Origin: Acidobacteriota bacterium
Lineage (GTDB): Bacteria > Acidobacteriota > Terriglobia > Terriglobales > Acidobacteriaceae
Length of the DNA: 19,072 nt
Assembly: GCA_021798235.1 (NCBI GenBank)
Contig: JAJZMO010000134.1
Coordinates: forward strand, 1-19,072
Reading direction: 5' to 3'
Shown here: piece by piece, positions 8,551 through 16,255 of the stretch
Layout of the letters: each line of letters starts with the position of its first letter
Numbering within the stretch: position 1 is the first letter of the stretch
Notes under the pieces: generated by a model
Told to the model about the DNA's origin: nothing
Seen by the model: the letters and a program-made list of their open reading frames with translations, nothing else
The model's database searches: none
Program-made: the position numbers and the translations under genes

Positions 8551-8582
8551 TGGCGCGGGCTTCACGTCCGCGCCAATTTTTT
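8551..8582 (+). terminator. Intrinsic terminator after the porin gene
   Basis: TGGCGCGG at 8551-8558 pairs with CCGCGCCA at 8568-8575; two further inner pairs (one G-T) leave a 5-base loop. Six T residues follow at 8577-8582. It lies 26 bases past the porin stop. Confidence 0.85.
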
Positions 8583-8593
8583 CGCACGGACAA

Positions 8594-8728
8594 AGTCTTC
8601 CGGATGCCCATCCTATGCACGTTCTGGGTGCCCCACGTCTCGCTTTGAGACGTGGGCTTTGTTTGGACGGCCAGTCTTCCGGGTGCCGGGTGCCCCATTC
8701 AAGCCTTCCTTTGGCTTGAGTGGGGGGC
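8594..8728. repeat. Intergenic double-hairpin element with flanking direct repeat (REP-like)
   Basis: Two copies of a 15-mer, AGTCTTCCGGRTGCC, lie at 8594-8608 and 8673-8687 and differ at one base. Each is followed by a long hairpin. The first is a perfect 10-bp stem (8632-8641 with 8647-8656, loop gcttt). The second is a 13-bp stem with one T-G pair (8693-8705 with 8713-8725, 7-base loop). Both left arms are introduced by GGGTGCCCC. Neither hairpin has a T-tract on either strand, so they do not look like terminators. The modular design suggests a dispersed repeat of the REP/BIME kind. The rest of the gap, to 8810, shows nothing I can name. Confidence 0.5.
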
Positions 8729-8810
8729 AACGACAGAGCCAAGACTCATCCCTAGCCGTGAGTGACACTCTAACCCAAAGTCTAGTGTGGGAAGTCGAGA
8801 CTCACCCGAA

Positions 8811-9692
8811 CTATTGAATCTTCGCCAACTGCCGCGCATATAGAGGATTATTCGGAAACTCCGCCGCCAGCGACGCCAAAATCTGCCGCGCCTTCGTCCG
8901 GTCTTTATCGCGCAGCGCGGCCACGGCCAACAGCAGCCGCGCAAAGGGAGCCAGGTAGTGTCCCTGTGTTGCCGCCAGTTCCATATCCTGCCGTCCCAGA
9001 GCTGCATTCGTCTCCGCTCCAGTCATGCGCAGCAGCCAACGTATGGGAGCTGGCTTTAAACCCAAAATGTAGTTTTCCAATCCAACAGCCATATAGGCAT
9101 CTTTCATGGATGGCGCAACCGCCAGCAATCGTTCTGCATAGTGGCTGGCAATCTCCGTATAGCGCAGCCCGGCGAAGTCGCGCCCATCAATCATCTGCAC
9201 CGAATCGGCATGCAGCCCATGGATCAGCGTCTCCGCAAACAACGCATTCGCATCCTGCGGAGCTTTCTTCAATACGGCTGTGGCCAAATCGTCGGCCTGC
9301 TCCAAATCCCGCATAAAAGCTGCGCGAATTTTAGGATCCGCCGCACGCGCTCCCCGGGTTTCGAAGTGGTTGTCATCATCAAATAAATCCACATCGAGCA
9401 CATGCAACCGCGCAAATTCTGTAAACAGGTAAGCCGCCGCGTCCGAAGCCGGGCCGAATGGATCCTCCGGGTGCGCCTGCATCCACGCGGCAAACTCGGA
9501 GTGGGCCTGCGCAAATTGCAGGTTGTACATATCCGCATAGCCGCGATCTAACGGCGTGCGGCCTAGCACAATGGCGTCTTGTGGTGTTGGAGTTTTCGCA
9601 GTTTTCGTCTGCGCAGACAAAGCGGCGCAAAGCCAGGTCGACCCCAGCCAGATCAAAAATCCCCGAAGTTTTCTGCGGCGCAATAGCATCAT
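8811..9692 (-). CDS. Secreted or periplasmic TPR-like protein of unknown function
   Basis: A 293-residue protein with a basic N-terminus (RRRKLRG) and hydrophobic core ending in ALSAQ, a clear signal peptide. The rest is almost wholly helical with helix pairs of TPR character: YNLQFAQAHSEFAAWMQAHPED near the start, APSMKDAYMAVGLENYILGL in the middle and TKARQILASLAAEFPNNPLYA at the end. An acidic patch, DVDLFDDDNHFETRG, lies between the first helices. Such proteins often scaffold envelope complexes, but no partner is evident. It is transcribed away from the gene at 9904; the 211 bases between them hold both leaders. No strong Shine-Dalgarno sequence precedes the ATG, and a second ATG follows immediately. 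Confidence 0.75.
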   Translation of the reverse strand: MMLLRRRKLRGFLIWLGSTWLCAALSAQTKTAKTPTPQDAIVLGRTPLDRGYADMYNLQFAQAHSEFAAWMQAHPEDPFGPASDAAAYLFTEFARLHVLDVDLFDDDNHFETRGARAADPKIRAAFMRDLEQADDLATAVLKKAPQDANALFAETLIHGLHADSVQMIDGRDFAGLRYTEIASHYAERLLAVAPSMKDAYMAVGLENYILGLKPAPIRWLLRMTGAETNAALGRQDMELAATQGHYLAPFARLLLAVAALRDKDRTKARQILASLAAEFPNNPLYARQLAKIQ

Positions 9693-9903
9693 CCCAGCAG
9701 CGGTGGAGCGGCCAATCCTGCGCCCTCACGCGATGGAATATAGAATACAAGCAGAGCCTCTCGACTGGATTGCGTGCATGCCCGCAGAAGACCAGTGGCT
9801 GCCAGAAAAAAGCACGCTGTACGCAACTTAATCTTTAGGGGTTGCGTCTTAGCGGAATAGGCTTCGATTTACGAAATTTTCATCAACGTCAGGAACCCAC
9901 TGC

Positions 9904-10803
9904 TTGCGCCTTAGAAGATTTTTGTCTCCTCTCATCGCCTGCTGCACGCTTGGCCTTGCCAGTCTGCTGTCTGCACAGTCAGCACCACAGCAAATTGCCG
10001 CCGCTGATCTGCCCGATGCTCCGGGTGTCTCTTCTTCGCTCGCGGTAGATGCCGATGCGGCACAAACCTCCTCCACAACGCAGACGGCCAATCCAGCCGC
10101 GCCTGCACAACCATCGCAACAAGGCACACCGGGCAACAAAGGGGATCGCATCCTGTACTCCAAGCCCGGAGCTGCCAAGTCCAGCACGCCGCCCGCCGAC
10201 TTTGGCCAGCAACCCAAGCGCATTCTTGGCCTCATGCCCAACTTCCGCGCCGTCAGCGCCGATGCACGTCCGGCTCCGCCCACGGTGAAGGAAAAATTCA
10301 AAATCGCTACCTTCAATAGCTTTGACTATTCCGCCTTTGCCTTTGCAGCGTTGGACGCCTATCCCACCTACATCTCCAACAGCTATCCCACACTGGACAG
10401 AGGCTGGACTGGCTATGGCCAGTACTACTGGCGCGCGTTCACAGACAAAGCCGTCGGCAATTACATGACGGATTTCCTCTTCCCGATCATCACGCGCGAG
10501 GACTCGCGTTACTTCACCCTGGGCCGCGGACGCAAGCTCTACCGCGCCTACTATGCACTCTCACGCTTGGCGATTACGCCCACTGACTCTGGCAATAACA
10601 CGCTCAACATTTCTGAGATCGCCGGTAAAGGCGCGCAGGCTGGGCTTGGAAATTTTTATTATCCATCCAGCTCCATCACGTGGACTAAAACCGGTCAGCG
10701 CTGGCTGGCCCAGTTGGGCCGCGACGGCCTCACCAACGTCTTTCGTGAGTTCTGGCCCGACATCAGCACGCACATCCTGCACATGAAACAGGCTGATCAA
10801 TAA
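9904..10803 (+). CDS. Secreted protein of an acidobacterial family, function unknown
   Basis: A 299-residue protein starting with TTG. AGGA at 9891-9894 lies 9 bases upstream, and the frame closes at a TAG (9850-9852) with no other usual start codon between, so TTG is the best start. A signal peptide ends near SLLSAQ. A Pro/Ala/Ser/Gln-rich disordered region of about 100 residues follows. The conserved domain begins at about KEKFKIATFNSFDYSAF and continues through GYGQYYWRAFTDKAVGNYMTD, REDSRYFTLGRG, an SEIAGKGAQAGLGNFYYPS segment and WTKTGQRWLAQLGRDG. I recognise this pattern from many Acidobacteria genomes, where it is left as hypothetical. The Gly/aromatic composition suggests an outer-membrane or periplasmic location. 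No function can be assigned. Confidence 0.8.
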   Translation: MRLRRFLSPLIACCTLGLASLLSAQSAPQQIAAADLPDAPGVSSSLAVDADAAQTSSTTQTANPAAPAQPSQQGTPGNKGDRILYSKPGAAKSSTPPADFGQQPKRILGLMPNFRAVSADARPAPPTVKEKFKIATFNSFDYSAFAFAALDAYPTYISNSYPTLDRGWTGYGQYYWRAFTDKAVGNYMTDFLFPIITREDSRYFTLGRGRKLYRAYYALSRLAITPTDSGNNTLNISEIAGKGAQAGLGNFYYPSSSITWTKTGQRWLAQLGRDGLTNVFREFWPDISTHILHMKQADQ

Positions 10804-10814
10804 CCGAAACAAGC

Positions 10815-10841
10815 ATGGGGCAGACACTTCAGTCGCCCCAT
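10815..10841 (+). terminator. Short hairpin after the secreted protein gene, weak terminator candidate
   Basis: Arms at 10815-10825 and 10832-10841 pair over 10 bp with one bulged A and a 6-base loop, starting 12 bases after the stop at 10803. No T-run follows, so it may be only a weak or factor-dependent terminator. Confidence 0.3.
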
Positions 10842-10875
10842 TGCCCTGCCCTTTCGCGCCAGCTACGATGGACGC

Positions 10876-11832
10876 ATGTTGCGCGTCGGCCTGCCAGAAC
10901 CCATTCCTCCCGCTTGGATGCCAGAGTTTCCGAAGAATGTAGAACTCATTCCTCTCGGCTACTCTTCCAGCGAAATTCACACCATCGATTTTTGGATCGC
11001 TCCCATCTACAAAAAATATGCAGCGCCGCAGTTTGCGCGTCTGCGCGGCGTGCGCGTAATTCAGGCGCTGCTGGCCGGCGTGGATTGGATGCTGCCCTGG
11101 GCAACCGAAGGCGTCACCCTCTGCGATGGTCAGGGTCTGCATGAGGTTTCCACCGCAGAATGGGCGGTAACCGCGATCCTCACCGCGCTCAAGCAATTCC
11201 CGCACTACCGCGACCGCCAGCGCGAGAAGTTCTGGGATGGTCAACTTGTCGGCGGAAAATTCTCCAGCGACACCGAGCCGCCGCCCTATCGCATTCTGGG
11301 CGATGAACTGGCTGGAAAAACTGTGCTCATCGTCGGCTACGGCAACATTGGCACCGCCATTGAAGCGCGCTTGCAGCCCTTCGGCGTGGAAATTTTGCGC
11401 GTGGCGCGCACCGCTCGTGCCGGAGTGTCCTCGATTGCGGCTCTGCCCCAACTCTTGCCGCAGGCGGACATCGTCGTGCTCATCGTGCCCTTAACGCCAG
11501 AGACCCAAGGCATGATGAGCGCAGCCATGCTGAAAAAGATGCGTCCCGGCGCATTGCTGGTGAACGCTGCGCGTGGCCCCGTAGTCGATACAGATGCGCT
11601 GGTCACGGCCTTGCAGCAGAATCGTATTCGCGCTGTGCTGGACGTTACCGACCCAGAGCCGCTGCCCAAGGGCCATCCACTTTGGTCTGCTCCCAATTGC
11701 TTTTTAACACCGCACGTTGCTGGCTCCACGCCGCAGTTTTTTATTCGCGGCTACCGCTTTGCGGCTGAACAAATTTTGCGCTATCTGGCCGGGGAGCCGC
11801 TCAAGAACATCGTCAACGCACAAGGCTACTGA
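10876..11832 (+). CDS. NAD(P)-dependent D-2-hydroxyacid dehydrogenase
   Basis: A 318-residue cytosolic enzyme of the D-isomer 2-hydroxyacid dehydrogenase family, which reversibly reduces 2-oxoacids to D-2-hydroxyacids. The Rossmann motif is VLIVGYGNIGTAIE (glycines at 154, 156 and 159). The family's catalytic triad is visible: R233 in NAARGPVVD, E261 in LDVTDPEPLP, and H280 in FLTPHVAGST. The length is near the family's usual 310-330. It lacks an ACT domain, so it is not a long-form SerA. An ATG 8 bases upstream is out of frame. No strong Shine-Dalgarno sequence is seen. The gene ends inside the end of the opposing oxidoreductase gene (7-bp overlap). Substrate unknown; glyoxylate/hydroxypyruvate or a branched 2-oxoacid are possible. 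Confidence 0.9.
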   Translation: MLRVGLPEPIPPAWMPEFPKNVELIPLGYSSSEIHTIDFWIAPIYKKYAAPQFARLRGVRVIQALLAGVDWMLPWATEGVTLCDGQGLHEVSTAEWAVTAILTALKQFPHYRDRQREKFWDGQLVGGKFSSDTEPPPYRILGDELAGKTVLIVGYGNIGTAIEARLQPFGVEILRVARTARAGVSSIAALPQLLPQADIVVLIVPLTPETQGMMSAAMLKKMRPGALLVNAARGPVVDTDALVTALQQNRIRAVLDVTDPEPLPKGHPLWSAPNCFLTPHVAGSTPQFFIRGYRFAAEQILRYLAGEPLKNIVNAQGY

Positions 11833-14759
11833 TCGGAACACGCTCCGTCGCACAATGCCTCGGCCAAGTGCACCGCGCGGCGGTCCGAGAGCTGCGCCAC
11901 CTGCTCCCGGCAACTGAAGCCGTCGCTGACAATCAGCGTTGCCTGCGGAACGGCCCGCACCGCAGGCAACAAAACACGCTCGCCCAGCGTGGTGGACACG
12001 GAGTATTTCTCCTTTTCCAATCCAAACGGCCCGGCCATGCCGCAACAGCCCGTATCGGGCATCTGCACACGCGCTCCGGCCCGCTCCAGCAAATCCTGCT
12101 CCGCACGCATCTGTGATTTTTGGTGGCAATGCCCATGCAGCAACACATCTCTGCCTGTCAACGAAGGGGGAGCATACTGCGGCGCATAGCGAGCCAAAAA
12201 CTCCGCCAGCAGATAGGTTTGTTGCGCCAATTGTTTGGCGCGCGGGTCGTTTGGAAAAAAGTTCAGCAACTCATCGCGGAAGACGCTGGCGCAGCTTGGC
12301 TCCAGCACCACGATGGGTGTGCCCGCCAGCAATTGCGGTGTCAGCGCGTCCAGCACCACACGCAAATACTGCCGGGCACGATCCAGCATTCCAAAGTCAT
12401 ACAAGCCGCGTCCGCAGCAAAGATGTCGCTGCGCGGTCTGTACTTGAAATCCAGCCTGCGTCAATACCGTGTTGGCTGCGTGCAATGCCTGCGGATGTAA
12501 AAAGTTGTTCCATGTATCGGCCCACAAAAAAACCGGCGAAGCTGCAGAGTTCTTCCCGCGCTGTATTTTCTTTTGCAGCGCACTGCGAAAATCCTTCGCC
12601 GCAAATTTCGGCAGTCTGCGCTCTGGTGCGATTCCCAATACGCGCTTGGCCATGCCAGCCAGCACGGAATTTTGGCTGCACACATTCACGAAGCCCGGCG
12701 CCAACGAGGCCATCCGCGCCCAGCGATCCATCCAGCCAAAGGCATAGGCGCGCAGCGGGCGCAGGCGGCCAGCATAATACTGTGACAAAAACTCTGCCTT
12801 GTACGTGGCCATGTCCACTTGCACCGGGCATTCGCTTTTGCAGGCCTTGCAGGACAAACACAACTCCAGAGCCTCTTTGACAGATTCACTCTTCCAACCT
12901 TCGGGCCGCAGCTCGCCTTGTAGCATCTCCCACAACAAATGCGCACGCCCGCGCGTGGAGTGCTGCTCCTCGCCCGTGGCCATATAGCTGGGACACATCG
13001 TGCCAGAGTCCGTCTTGCGGCACGCGCCCACGCCCACGCAACGCAACGCAGCGTGCGCAAACGAACCTCCATCGGCTGGATAGGCAAACTGCGTCTCGGT
13101 CTGCGCCAGCCGGAAGCCTGCGCCCAGGCGAAGATTTTCCTCCGGCGGATACACCGCGATGGGATCGATCAGCTTGCCCGGATTCATCTTGTTCGTTGGA
13201 TCCCACACGGCCTTAAATTCTCGAAACGCCTGCATCAGTTCCGGCCCAAACATTTTTGGCAGCAGCGCCGCGCGCGCCTGGCCATCGCCATGTTCGCCAG
13301 AGATGGAGCCGCCATGGCGCAGCACCACGTCCGTCGCGTCGTCCAAAAAGCTGCGGAATTTTTTTATGCCTTCTGCGCTTTCCAGATCAAAGTTCATGCG
13401 CATGTGTACGCAGCCTTGGCCAAAATGCCCGTAAAGCGGCGTGCGGTATCCATAGCGTTGCAAAACTCCGGAAAGTTCGCGCAGATAACTGCCCAGCCGC
13501 TCCACCGGCACGGCGGAGTCTTCCCAGCCCTCCCAACCATGCGGCTCGCCCGGAACAAAAACAGTCGCGCCCAGCGCGCTCTCGCGCACATGCCAAACGC
13601 GCCGTGCCTCTTCTGCGGAATAAATGCGAGCCGTGGGAGCAGCGGCCATCGTGCTGCACGCAGCCACCAGTGCTTCAGCACTGGCCATCGCTTCCTGCGG
13701 AGTCCAGCCGCCAAACTCCACCAGCAAATGCCCGCCGCCTGCTGGTAAAAGTGCAACATCCTCCACGGCCAGATTTTTTCTGCGCATAAACTCCACCAGC
13801 AGCGCATCAAAACCTTCCAGCCCGATCGGCTGATGCTCCAACACAAATGGAACGGAATCGGCAGCAACAAAAGCATCCGCAAATCCTAGAGCAACCAGCA
13901 CTCTGTAAGCAGGACTGGGCCGCAGAATCAACTTGGCCTCCAGCACTGTAACGCACGTGCCCTCACTGCCCACCAGCGCACGCGCAACGTTGCAGCCATT
14001 CTCTGGCAGCAACTCGTCCAAGTTGTACCCAGAGACGCGCCGGGGAATCTTCGGAAACTTGGCGCGAATCAACTCCGCATATTGGTCGCGGATGCGCCGC
14101 AGCTCGGCATACATCGCACCCCTGCGCCCGCCCTGCGCGATGATAGCCATCATCTCCGCATCGCTGGTGGGGCCAACCTCCATCTCGGTGCCGTCATACA
14201 GCAGCACGCGCATGGAATGAATGTTGTCGACGGTCTTGCCGCCCATCAGCGCGTGTACGCCACAGGCATTGTTGCCGATCATGCCGCCGAGCGTGCATCG
14301 GTTGTGCGTGGCCGGATCCGGAGCAAAGGTGAGGTGATGCACCTCTGCCGCTTCTCTCACGCGATCCAAAACAATGCCCGGCTGCACACGCGCAAATTTC
14401 TTTTCAGGATTCAGTTCCAGAATTCCCTGCATGAATTGGGAAAAATCCAACACCACCGCAGCGTTGCAGGCCTGACCAGCCAGGCTGGTGCCTGCGCCGC
14501 GCATCAGCACGGGAGCCGCATGTTTCCTGCACACGGCCAGCGCGGCGCGCACATCTTCCTCATCCAGCGGAGAAACCACACCCCAGGGAACCTGCCGGTA
14601 ATTGGAAGCGTCCGTCGCATACAGCGCACGAGCGCCCGTATCGAAGCGCACCGGCCCGCGCAGGACTGCGCGCAAGGCGGACTCCAGCGCCTGCAATTCC
14701 CTGCTGGGCGGAGCAGATGTATTGGGATTGGAAATTACTGTCAGCCGGCTGGGCGTCAT
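11826..14759 (-). CDS. FAD- and Fe-S-containing D-2-hydroxyacid oxidoreductase (YdiJ/D-lactate dehydrogenase type)
   Basis: A 977-residue fusion of a glycolate-oxidase GlcD-like flavoprotein with a GlcF-like iron-sulfur half, as in E. coli YdiJ (about 1018). The FAD-binding PCMH domain (about 40-270) contains VLMRGAGTSLAGQAC (84-98) and CTLGGMIGNNACG (155-167). The FAD-oxidase C-terminal domain (about 280-530) contains YGHFGQGCVHMRMNF and SGEHGDGQARA (487-497). Ferredoxin-like cysteines are C574, C580 and C589, then C634, C637, C640 and C644. Two CCG modules follow: C781-C782, C823, C878 and C905-C906. Such enzymes oxidise D-lactate or D-2-hydroxyglutarate and pass electrons to the respiratory chain at the inner face of the membrane. 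AGGA stands about 10 bases before the ATG. It is the last gene of a minus-strand cluster, 45 bases after the lipoprotein gene. Exact substrate unknown. Confidence 0.93.
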   Translation of the reverse strand: MTPSRLTVISNPNTSAPPSRELQALESALRAVLRGPVRFDTGARALYATDASNYRQVPWGVVSPLDEEDVRAALAVCRKHAAPVLMRGAGTSLAGQACNAAVVLDFSQFMQGILELNPEKKFARVQPGIVLDRVREAAEVHHLTFAPDPATHNRCTLGGMIGNNACGVHALMGGKTVDNIHSMRVLLYDGTEMEVGPTSDAEMMAIIAQGGRRGAMYAELRRIRDQYAELIRAKFPKIPRRVSGYNLDELLPENGCNVARALVGSEGTCVTVLEAKLILRPSPAYRVLVALGFADAFVAADSVPFVLEHQPIGLEGFDALLVEFMRRKNLAVEDVALLPAGGGHLLVEFGGWTPQEAMASAEALVAACSTMAAAPTARIYSAEEARRVWHVRESALGATVFVPGEPHGWEGWEDSAVPVERLGSYLRELSGVLQRYGYRTPLYGHFGQGCVHMRMNFDLESAEGIKKFRSFLDDATDVVLRHGGSISGEHGDGQARAALLPKMFGPELMQAFREFKAVWDPTNKMNPGKLIDPIAVYPPEENLRLGAGFRLAQTETQFAYPADGGSFAHAALRCVGVGACRKTDSGTMCPSYMATGEEQHSTRGRAHLLWEMLQGELRPEGWKSESVKEALELCLSCKACKSECPVQVDMATYKAEFLSQYYAGRLRPLRAYAFGWMDRWARMASLAPGFVNVCSQNSVLAGMAKRVLGIAPERRLPKFAAKDFRSALQKKIQRGKNSAASPVFLWADTWNNFLHPQALHAANTVLTQAGFQVQTAQRHLCCGRGLYDFGMLDRARQYLRVVLDALTPQLLAGTPIVVLEPSCASVFRDELLNFFPNDPRAKQLAQQTYLLAEFLARYAPQYAPPSLTGRDVLLHGHCHQKSQMRAEQDLLERAGARVQMPDTGCCGMAGPFGLEKEKYSVSTTLGERVLLPAVRAVPQATLIVSDGFSCREQVAQLSDRRAVHLAEALCDGACSDQ

Positions 14760-14804
14760 CGTTCTTCATCCTAGCAGCCGTGGTGTGCAGAAGGCCGCCA
14801 GCCT

Positions 14805-15344
14805 TTATCGCAGCGCGGCTCCGCGCGTTGGCCATTCTTTCGCGGGCACGCCCAGCGCTTGCAGCGTTTGCAACGTCGCCTGTTCATTGCGCAACAACTG
14901 CGCTTCATTTTGAGGAGTCACAAACCCCGGCGCAATGGCCACCACACGCCCATTTGGCCAGCATCCCTGCGGCAATGCAGCCAAGGCTCGCGGCAAATCG
15001 CGCAGACGAATGCTCAGCTCCTGCTTGCGCGCGTTACTGGAGCGCGTGAAGCCTCCACGATCCAATTCACTCGCGTTGTCGTCCGGCAGATAGATGCGCA
15101 GCAGCAGCATCTTGTCTCCCACGCTCAAAAATGGATTGCGCCACTGCGATTCATCCACCACTGCCAACGCTGCACTCTTCGCTGGCAAGGGAATCGCTGC
15201 GATGTCCATGCGCGCATCGGCTACTGCGGATGCTGACGGTGGCGCATAGCCAACGGCTGCGCTGCGGGTGCAGCCCACAGCGGCCAACACGCAGAGTGAA
15301 AGTGCCACCGCCAGAAAAATATGCTGTTTGCAGTTGGGTTGCAT
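14805..15344 (-). CDS. Small predicted lipoprotein, function unknown
   Basis: A 179-residue protein with a lipoprotein-type signal: K6 in the n-region, a hydrophobic core and LAAVGC, with C25 as the likely lipidated cysteine (the -3 Ala is less usual than Leu). The mature part has ESQWRNPFLSVGDKMLLLRIYLPDD, an RKQELSIRLRDLPRALAALP segment and a C-terminal helix about LLRNEQATLQTLQALGVP. I recognise no domain. It lies between the crotonase gene (39 bases upstream) and the FAD/Fe-S oxidoreductase (45 bases downstream), so co-transcription is likely. There is no Shine-Dalgarno sequence before the ATG, but an extended -10 lies 9 bases upstream, so a leaderless transcript is possible. Confidence 0.72.
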   Translation of the reverse strand: MQPNCKQHIFLAVALSLCVLAAVGCTRSAAVGYAPPSASAVADARMDIAAIPLPAKSAALAVVDESQWRNPFLSVGDKMLLLRIYLPDDNASELDRGGFTRSSNARKQELSIRLRDLPRALAALPQGCWPNGRVVAIAPGFVTPQNEAQLLRNEQATLQTLQALGVPAKEWPTRGAALR

Positions 15345-15353
15345 TGCAAATTT

Positions 15354-15362
15354 AGAATATCA
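15354..15362 (-). promoter_or_regulatory. Extended -10 promoter candidate, possibly giving a leaderless mRNA
   Basis: Read on the minus strand, TGATATTCT fits TGn + TATnnT. It ends 9 bases before the lipoprotein ATG, so a transcript would have a leader of only a few bases. No good -35 lies 17 bases upstream (CCAATC). This could be a separate promoter inside the cluster. Confidence 0.33.
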
Positions 15363-15383
15363 GCCAGCGCGGTGCAGATTGGC

Positions 15384-16166
15384 TCATCGCCCTTGCCAGA
15401 CGGGTGGACGCTTCTCCAAAAAAGCGCGCGTTCCTTCCGCCTTGTCTTTCGTCGCGCAACAGGAACCAAACAGGTCAGCCTCCAATTGCAGCGCTTCCCG
15501 CAGCGGCATGTCGAGGCCGCGCCGCACAGCCTCCAAACTTTGCTGCACGGCCAGCGGAGCCATCTTCGCTATCGCATGCGCCAACTCCTCTCCACGCGCA
15601 TGTAGCCGCTCAGGAGCCACTACTTCATTCACCAGCCCAATATGCAACGCCGCTTCGGCAGCGATCATCTCCCCGGTCAAAATCATTTGCAGCGCCGCTG
15701 CCGGTCCAACCAGCCGCGCCAGCCGCTGCGTTCCGCCATAGCCGGGGATCAGGCCCAGCTTCACCTCCGGCTGCCCCAGGCGCGCCGTCGTGTCGGCAAT
15801 GCGCAACGTGCAGGCCAGCGCCAACTCACATCCGCCGCCAAGCGCATACCCACGAATGCAGGCAATCACCGGCTTGCCGCAATTTTCAATCGCGGCAAAA
15901 ACAGATTGCCCACGCAGCGCCTGCTCGCGTCCCTGCTCTTGCCCCAGCCCAGCCAGCTCCTGAATGTCCGCGCCTGCGGCAAAGGCTTTTTCGCCCGCTC
16001 CGGTCACCAACACCGCGCGAATCGTGGCATCCTCACGAATGGCAGGAAAGACCATCTCCAACTCTGCCAGCATGGCGAGATTCAGCGCGTTCAACACCTT
16101 CGGTCGATTCAGCGTGACCTTGGCCACGCCATCGCGCACAGCATACAAAAGCGTTTCCAGTTGCAT
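15384..16166 (-). CDS. Enoyl-CoA hydratase/isomerase (crotonase) family protein
   Basis: A 260-residue crotonase that probably hydrates trans-2-enoyl-CoA in fatty-acid or amino-acid breakdown, in the cytosol. The ATG at 16166 (minus strand) is preceded by a strong AGGAGG about 8 bases upstream; a longer frame to 16217 lacks such a site and adds an unconserved tail. Both catalytic glutamates of true hydratases are present: E114 in GGGCELALAC and E134 in GQPEVKLGLIPG. The oxyanion-hole loop AFAAGADIQEL lies at 61-71 and GGTQRLARLVG follows at 144-154. Length and order match FadB1/Crt-type enzymes. It opens the minus-strand cluster with the lipoprotein and the FAD/Fe-S oxidoreductase; the metabolic link is not clear. 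Confidence 0.92.
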   Translation of the reverse strand: MQLETLLYAVRDGVAKVTLNRPKVLNALNLAMLAELEMVFPAIREDATIRAVLVTGAGEKAFAAGADIQELAGLGQEQGREQALRGQSVFAAIENCGKPVIACIRGYALGGGCELALACTLRIADTTARLGQPEVKLGLIPGYGGTQRLARLVGPAAALQMILTGEMIAAEAALHIGLVNEVVAPERLHARGEELAHAIAKMAPLAVQQSLEAVRRGLDMPLREALQLEADLFGSCCATKDKAEGTRAFLEKRPPVWQGR

Positions 16167-16255
16167 CGCACATCCTCCTGCCGTCCGCTGGCAAAACAGC
16201 GAGTGTAGCAAGTCCACCCGCGCCAGTAAAGCCGCGAAGCGTGTACCATCTAAGT

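Noticed and set aside
8632..8725. The two long hairpins as terminators for the minus-strand TPR-like gene
   Set aside because: Neither is followed by a T-tract on the minus strand, and both share a repeat head, so a repeat element fits better.
10561..11451. Minus-strand open frame spanning two plus-strand genes
   Set aside because: It runs through the ends of two well-supported genes and has no signal or domain of its own.
11939..12880. 313-codon plus-strand open frame inside the FAD/Fe-S oxidoreductase gene
   Set aside because: It overlaps the conserved Fe-S and CCG region. The translation is Pro/Ala/Arg-rich low complexity, typical of an antisense frame.
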